DNA from: Pseudomonas viridiflava
GTDB taxonomy: Bacteria > Pseudomonadota > Gammaproteobacteria > Pseudomonadales > Pseudomonadaceae
Length of the DNA: 64,000 bases
Direction of reading: 5' to 3'
Assembly: GCF_900590885.1 (NCBI RefSeq)
Contig: NZ_UUON01000024.1
Coordinates: 62,001-126,000 of the forward strand
Shown: in pieces, positions 60,801-64,000 of the stretch
Numbering within the stretch: position 1 is the stretch's first letter
How the letters are laid out: each line of letters starts with the position of its first letter
Translations under genes and position numbers: made by a program
The notes under the pieces: generated by a model
Told to the model about the DNA's origin: nothing
Database searches by the model: none
What the model saw: only the letters and a program-made list of their open reading frames with translations

Positions 60801-63800
60801 GTGTTGCTGGTACGGATCACGCGCGTCGGTGAGGTGGTGGTAGAGCAAGCCTTCCTGCAACGGCGCCAGCGGGTAGATCTCCTGCACATTGGCGGCGCCA
60901 CCGGGAATGCCGGCGACGATGCGGTCCAGGCTCGGTTGGTCGAGGTCGGCCAGTGCCAATAAATCCGCGGTGATGTAAGTGCAATCCGCCGGGACCCGAT
61001 TGGCCGGTATCTCCACCTCGGCGCCCTCACTCACCGCCGCCAGCGCGGCCAGGGTCGGTTGGCCGAACAGCACCTGCACATCGGCGCGCAGGCCCGCCTG
61101 GCGCATGCGTTGCACCAGTTGCACGGCCAGTAACGAATGCCCGCCCAGCTCAAAAAAGTGGTCATGTCGGCCAACCTGCTGCACTTGCAGCAGCTCACTC
61201 CAGATCTGCGCCAGCAGCGTTTCCACGCCGTCGCGCGGCGCCTCGAACCGGCGCGTTACAAAGGCCTCCTGGGTGGGCGCTGGCAACGCCTTGCGGTCGA
61301 GTTTGCCGTTGGCGGTCAAGGGCAGCGCATCGAGCTGCACATAGGCCACGGGCAGCATGTAGTCCGCCAATGCGGCTTGCAGATGGCTGCGCAGGGCTTC
61401 GACAGCCACCGCATGGCGCGGGATGTACCAGGCCTGCAATTGCCCGTCGCGGTACTGAACCACGGCTTCCTTGACCGCCGGGTGGGTGGCCAGTGCCGCT
61501 TCGATTTCCCCCAGTTCGATGCGCATGCCACGGATTTTCACCTGCTCGTCATTACGGCCCAGGTATTCCAGCTGGCCATCCGGCAGCCAGCGTGCGAGGT
61601 CGCCGCTGCGGTACATTCGACCGGGGTTGAACGGGTCATCGAGGAACCGTTCGGCGCTCAGTTCCGGGCGGTTCAGGTAACCACGCGCCACGCCTTTGCC
61701 GCCGATATACAGCTCCCCCGGCATGCCAATCGGCACCGGGCGCTGCTGGGCATCCAGCAGGTACACCGTGGCATTGGCGATGGGCGCGCCGATGTGCAGC
61801 GGCTCGCCCACCTCGACACGGCCGGAGGTGGCGACCACCGTGGCTTCGGTCGGCCCGTAGTTGTTGATCACGTCAAATGTCTGCGCCCGCGTGAACCCAC
61901 GCAAGCGGTCGCCGCCGATCAGCAAGGTGCGCAGAGTCGGGTGTTCCAGGCGCTGGCTGAAGGCGTATTCGGCCACCGGCGTCGGCAAAAAGCACACGTC
62001 CAACGGCTGCGCGCGCCACCAGTCGAGCAGCGCGTCGATATCTTCCGCGCCGTCGTGGGCCGGCGGCAGGTGCAGGGTCGCGCCCACGCACAGCGCCGGC
62101 CAGATTTCCCAGGCCATTGCATCAAAGCCGAACCCGGCGACGCTGGCGGTGTGGCTGCCGGCGTGCAAGTCGAAGGCCCGGCAGTGCCAGTCCACCAGGT
62201 TCGCCACCGTGTGATGCTCGACCATCACCCCCTTGGGCAGGCCGGTGGAGCCGGAGGTGTAGATCACGTAGGCGAGGTTCGAGAGTTTGGCGGCTGCGCG
62301 GGGGTTGCTGCCGAGGTGGAAGGTCGGGCGGTCCAGCGCGATCACCGGCACGCCCAGCGCGGGCAGGCGCGGCAGCAGCTCCTGTTGGGTCAGCACCGCC
62401 ACCGGCGCGCTGTCCTCCAGCAGGTAAGCCAGGCGCTCGGCGGGGTGGGCCGGGTCGACGGGCACATAGCAGGCACCGGACTTGAGCACCGCCAACAGCC
62501 CCACCAGCGTGTCCAGCCCGCGCCGCGCCAGCACCGCCACGCGATCATCCGGCTGTACGCCGCGCTCGAGCAGGTGATGAGCCAGGGCGTTGGCCTGCTG
62601 ATTGAGCTGCGCATAGGTCAATTGCCGGCCCTGCTGCACGGCGGCCACGGCGTCCGGCGTGCGGGCGGCCTGGGCTTCGATGCGCGCGTGCAGGGTGTGC
62701 GGCGCGGGGCTGAGCTGGGCGGTAGCATTCCAATGCTGCAACCGGGCCTGCTCGGCGGGGGGAACCAGGGAGAACTCGCCGATCTTGAGGTCGGTGTCAG
62801 CCAGGCCCTGCTCCAACAACCACGTGAAACGCCGCGCCAGCGCCTGCACTTCGTCGTGCTGGAAGTACGCCTGGTTGTAGACGCAATGCAGGCACGCGGT
62901 CGCCTGGTAGCGGTTGCTGCGCAGGTGGATGGCCAGGGGCAACGGCTCATGGTGGTTGGACACCTTGACCGCCTGCGCCTGCACGGCGCCGAAGCGCAGG
63001 TCATGGTCGTCCTGCTCGAACGACACCGACAGGTCAAACAGCTGGCCACGATCACTGCGGCGCAGGCCCAGCTCGCGGTTCATCTCGCTCAACGGGAAAC
63101 GCTGGTGGCGAAAGTCCTGCTTGAGCTGATCGCGCACACCGCGCACCAACGCGCCGAAGGGCAACTGCTCGCTGAACTGAAAACGCACCGCACTGACCTG
63201 GGCAAACAAGCCGACGGTGCCACGAAAAACGGCGTTGGAACGGTTGAGAATCGGCAGGCCAACCACCCACTCATCGCGCTGGTGAGCACGGGTGAAATAC
63301 ACATACAGCGCCGCCAGCCACACATGAAACGCCGACGCCTGGTAACGGTTGGCGACCTGTTCCATGCGCTCGAGCAGCGCAACCGCAAAGGGTTCGACCC
63401 ATGTGTTGCTCGGCGCCTGCGCGGTGTGCCGGGGTACCAGCAACGGCTCGGGCAGCGCCTGGTATTTACCGAGCCAATAAGCCCGGTCGCGGGGGTAGCG
63501 CGCGGATTGGTGGTAGTGCTGGTCGGCGTGGATAAAGTCGATATATGACGCGGCCGCCGCGTCCACCGGCCGGCCCTGCTCCAGGGCGCTGTACAGCTGC
63601 GCCAGGGATTGCAGCATCTGGCCAAACCCCCAGCCGTCGAGGATCAGGTGGTGGGCCTGGGTGCCGAGGCGGTAGTGATTGGCGTCGAGCTTGACCAGGA
63701 AAAATCGGAACAGCGGCGCGCCTTCCAGCGCATACGGCCGGGCCATGTGCGCCTGCATCAAGGCCTGGGTTGCGGCCTGTGGGTCGGGCAGCGCCGAGAA

Positions 63801-64000
63801 GTCATGCACCGGCACCTCCACCGTCATGGCCGGGGCAAAGGTCTGGCGGGGCAAGCCGTCGGCATCGCTATGCAGTTGCGTGCGCAACGCATCGTGGCGG
63901 GCCACCAGTTGCTCGACGGCGTGCTGGATCAGCTCGGGCATCACGGCGCCGGCGAAGTCCACGTAGCCGCCGATGTTGTACAGCGGTGAATCGCCCGCGC
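57813..64000 (-). CDS. non-ribosomal peptide synthetase, C-A-T-C-A-T, 5' truncated by window edge
   Basis: The last 2060 or so residues of an NRPS; the frame is open to the window edge. Numbering from an internal start at 63962: condensation domain with HHLILDG near 103; adenylation domain 1 from about 420 ([11 protein letters not shown] near 571); carrier serine in LGGHSL near 941; second condensation domain from about 1026 (YPLAPLQEG; active site HHLVNDA near 1142); adenylation domain 2 from about 1450 ([11 protein letters not shown] near 1604); carrier serine near 1991. The specificity pocket of A1 reads D,A,W,F,L,G,N,V,V, the known leucine code. A2 reads D,G,W,K,L,G,V,V,D, perhaps an acidic or amide residue. 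The second C domain resembles dual epimerisation/condensation domains, so the leucine would be D. No thioesterase follows; the chain ends soon after the carrier domain. It could belong to pyoverdine or a lipopeptide. Confidence 0.9.
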   Translation of the reverse strand, partial: AGDSPLYNIGGYVDFAGAVMPELIQHAVEQLVARHDALRTQLHSDADGLPRQTFAPAMTVEVPVHDFSALPDPQAATQALMQAHMARPYALEGAPLFRFFLVKLDANHYRLGTQAHHLILDGWGFGQMLQSLAQLYSALEQGRPVDAAAASYIDFIHADQHYHQSARYPRDRAYWLGKYQALPEPLLVPRHTAQAPSNTWVEPFAVALLERMEQVANRYQASAFHVWLAALYVYFTRAHQRDEWVVGLPILNRSNAVFRGTVGLFAQVSAVRFQFSEQLPFGALVRGVRDQLKQDFRHQRFPLSEMNRELGLRRSDRGQLFDLSVSFEQDDHDLRFGAVQAQAVKVSNHHEPLPLAIHLRSNRYQATACLHCVYNQAYFQHDEVQALARRFTWLLEQGLADTDLKIGEFSLVPPAEQARLQHWNATAQLSPAPHTLHARIEAQAARTPDAVAAVQQGRQLTYAQLNQQANALAHHLLERGVQPDDRVAVLARRGLDTLVGLLAVLKSGACYVPVDPAHPAERLAYLLEDSAPVAVLTQQELLPRLPALGVPVIALDRPTFHLGSNPRAAAKLSNLAYVIYTSGSTGLPKGVMVEHHTVANLVDWHCRAFDLHAGSHTASVAGFGFDAMAWEIWPALCVGATLHLPPAHDGAEDIDALLDWWRAQPLDVCFLPTPVAEYAFSQRLEHPTLRTLLIGGDRLRGFTRAQTFDVINNYGPTEATVVATSGRVEVGEPLHIGAPIANATVYLLDAQQRPVPIGMPGELYIGGKGVARGYLNRPELSAERFLDDPFNPGRMYRSGDLARWLPDGQLEYLGRNDEQVKIRGMRIELGEIEAALATHPAVKEAVVQYRDGQLQAWYIPRHAVAVEALRSHLQAALADYMLPVAYVQLDALPLTANGKLDRKALPAPTQEAFVTRRFEAPRDGVETLLAQIWSELLQVQQVGRHDHFFELGGHSLLAVQLVQRMRQAGLRADVQVLFGQPTLAALAAVSEGAEVEIPANRVPADCTYITADLLALADLDQPSLDRIVAGIPGGAANVQEIYPLAPLQEGLLYHHLTDARDPYQQHALFSFSRREQLDAFAEALQQVIDRHDILRTSLAWDALDQPMQVVWRRARLRVEPMGQDCAALDLRQAPLMALDYAEEPERWVARLRFHHLVNDATSTTVLVDEIRAYLLGEDAQLPAPVPYRNVVAQARLPAQLAAHEAFFRERLADVEEPTLAFGLQERQADRASIEAFEQPVAAALNQRLRTQARGLGVSAASLFHLAWAQVLSRVAGRDDVVFGTVLLGRLQAGEGADRALGMFINTLPLRLRLAGQSVLEALHDTHRQLSALLAHEQASLALAQRCSSAAPLFNSLLNYRHTSADPKPKLVPGIALLSSEDILSYPLMLTVDDTGSGFQLKAKAPREVGAARLLGYLDTVLDGLVNALENTPTMPLRDVQVLPASELHSLLVDFNATATDYPDALTLHALFEAHARLSPHAIAVQAGEQQLTYRQLNERANQLAYHLRERGVQPDARVALCVERGLELVVGLLAILKAGGAYVPLDPGYPRERLAYMLHDSQPVALLVHAATRDLPGDVSIPVIDFDHCAWSQAPEGNPLVPGLSVSNLAYVMYTSGSTGTPKGVMIEHRGLGNLMHWGSQLCPNAEGGALLQRAPFSFDGSVWELFWPLTNGMRLVLARPDGHREPAYLAQVIREQQITVIKFVPAMLQQFLELEESALCTSLTDLLCGGGELTEALARGVQARLPKVRLHNVYGPTEATVDSSAWTLEPGAPVPARQLPIGRAISNTRLYVLDEHDAPVPLGVSGQLHIGGVGVARGYLGLEQLSAERFIDSPFVAGDRLYRTGDLVRYLPDGNLEFLGRNDFQVKLRGVRLELGEIESRLLAHPALREVAVVIRDERLVAYFTVRSEAPSLEALRAHVLAQLPEYMVPAAFVRLEMLPLNPAGKLDRKALPEPGVDALVSRAYEAPVGEVECVMAEVWAQVLKVDRVGRHDHFFELGGHSLLAVNLVARLRKVGLEVDARRVFSQPTLVQLAAGCRAQVERVDVPLAAIPQLNRRRRI

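Noticed and set aside
61137..63548. Open reading frame of about 800 codons antisense to the NRPS
   Set aside because: It mirrors strongly conserved C and A domains on the other strand, is rich in H, Q, R, G and V as expected from high G/C third positions, and shows no domain.

Overview
The window reads as chromosome of a fluorescent Pseudomonas of the P. fluorescens group. The codon use is GC-rich with G/C third positions, there are pyoverdine genes (pvdA, an fpvI-type sigma factor, pvdRT-opmQ), and the intergenic spaces carry the GTGGGAGGGGGCTTGCCCCC REP/REPIN repeats known from that group. I saw no rRNA, tRNA, CRISPR array, transposase gene or phage module. Coding density is high and nearly every long spacer is filled by a repeat.

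Layout. 1-1.6 kb: 3' end of an ornithine cyclodeaminase gene and an Lrp/AsnC regulator. 1.6-3.7 kb (minus): a two-gene radical-SAM DNA modification/repair unit behind a LexA-type box. 3.7-11.3 kb: pyoverdine block, with pvdA and an fpvI-like ECF sigma gene on the minus strand and the pvdR-pvdT-opmQ efflux operon plus a degenerate alpha/beta-hydrolase on the plus strand; both pvdA and pvdR have PvdS-type promoters. 11.4-20.7 kb: FCD/GntR regulator, a complete five-gene branched-chain-amino-acid/amide-type ABC importer, an M20 amidohydrolase, an amidase and a LysR regulator. 20.8-28.7 kb: LacI regulator convergent with a polyol/sugar operon (binding protein, ATPase, permease, Zn-dehydrogenase, FGGY kinase, SDR), with a LacI-type operator upstream. 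28.8-29.4 kb: repeats only. 29.5-34 kb: SMP-30/strictosidine-synthase-like protein, a secreted protein, and a candidate toxin-immunity pair. 33.8-38 kb: attE-attFG-attH-type lipoprotein export operon. 38.2-40.8 kb: membrane-anchored histidine phosphatase and arnT. 40.8-57.3 kb: an orphan sugar-ABC ATPase, then a nutrient-scavenging block. 57.8-64 kb (minus): the last two modules of a non-ribosomal peptide synthetase that runs off the window.

The most interesting system is the 41.8-57.3 kb block. Four near-perfect sigma-54 promoters (TGGCACA-N4-TTGC) occur as two divergent pairs. One pair drives a Dpp-type ABC importer with an alpha/beta-hydrolase and, divergently, a TPR protein. The other drives a P1-family aminopeptidase and, divergently, a TonB receptor with three luciferase-like flavin monooxygenases. 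This looks like one co-ordinated sigma-54 regulon for taking up and opening a peptide- or amide-like sulfur or nitrogen source. The substrate cannot be read from sequence.

Other points: a composite family of long intergenic repeats associated with REPINs, one copy of which holds a 20-bp perfect inverted repeat around two further hairpins; a 29-codon reading frame whose stop overlaps the GTG start of arnT; an N-terminally deleted SurE reading frame coupled to a monooxygenase gene; and a P1 peptidase gene whose stop codon lies inside a repeat element.
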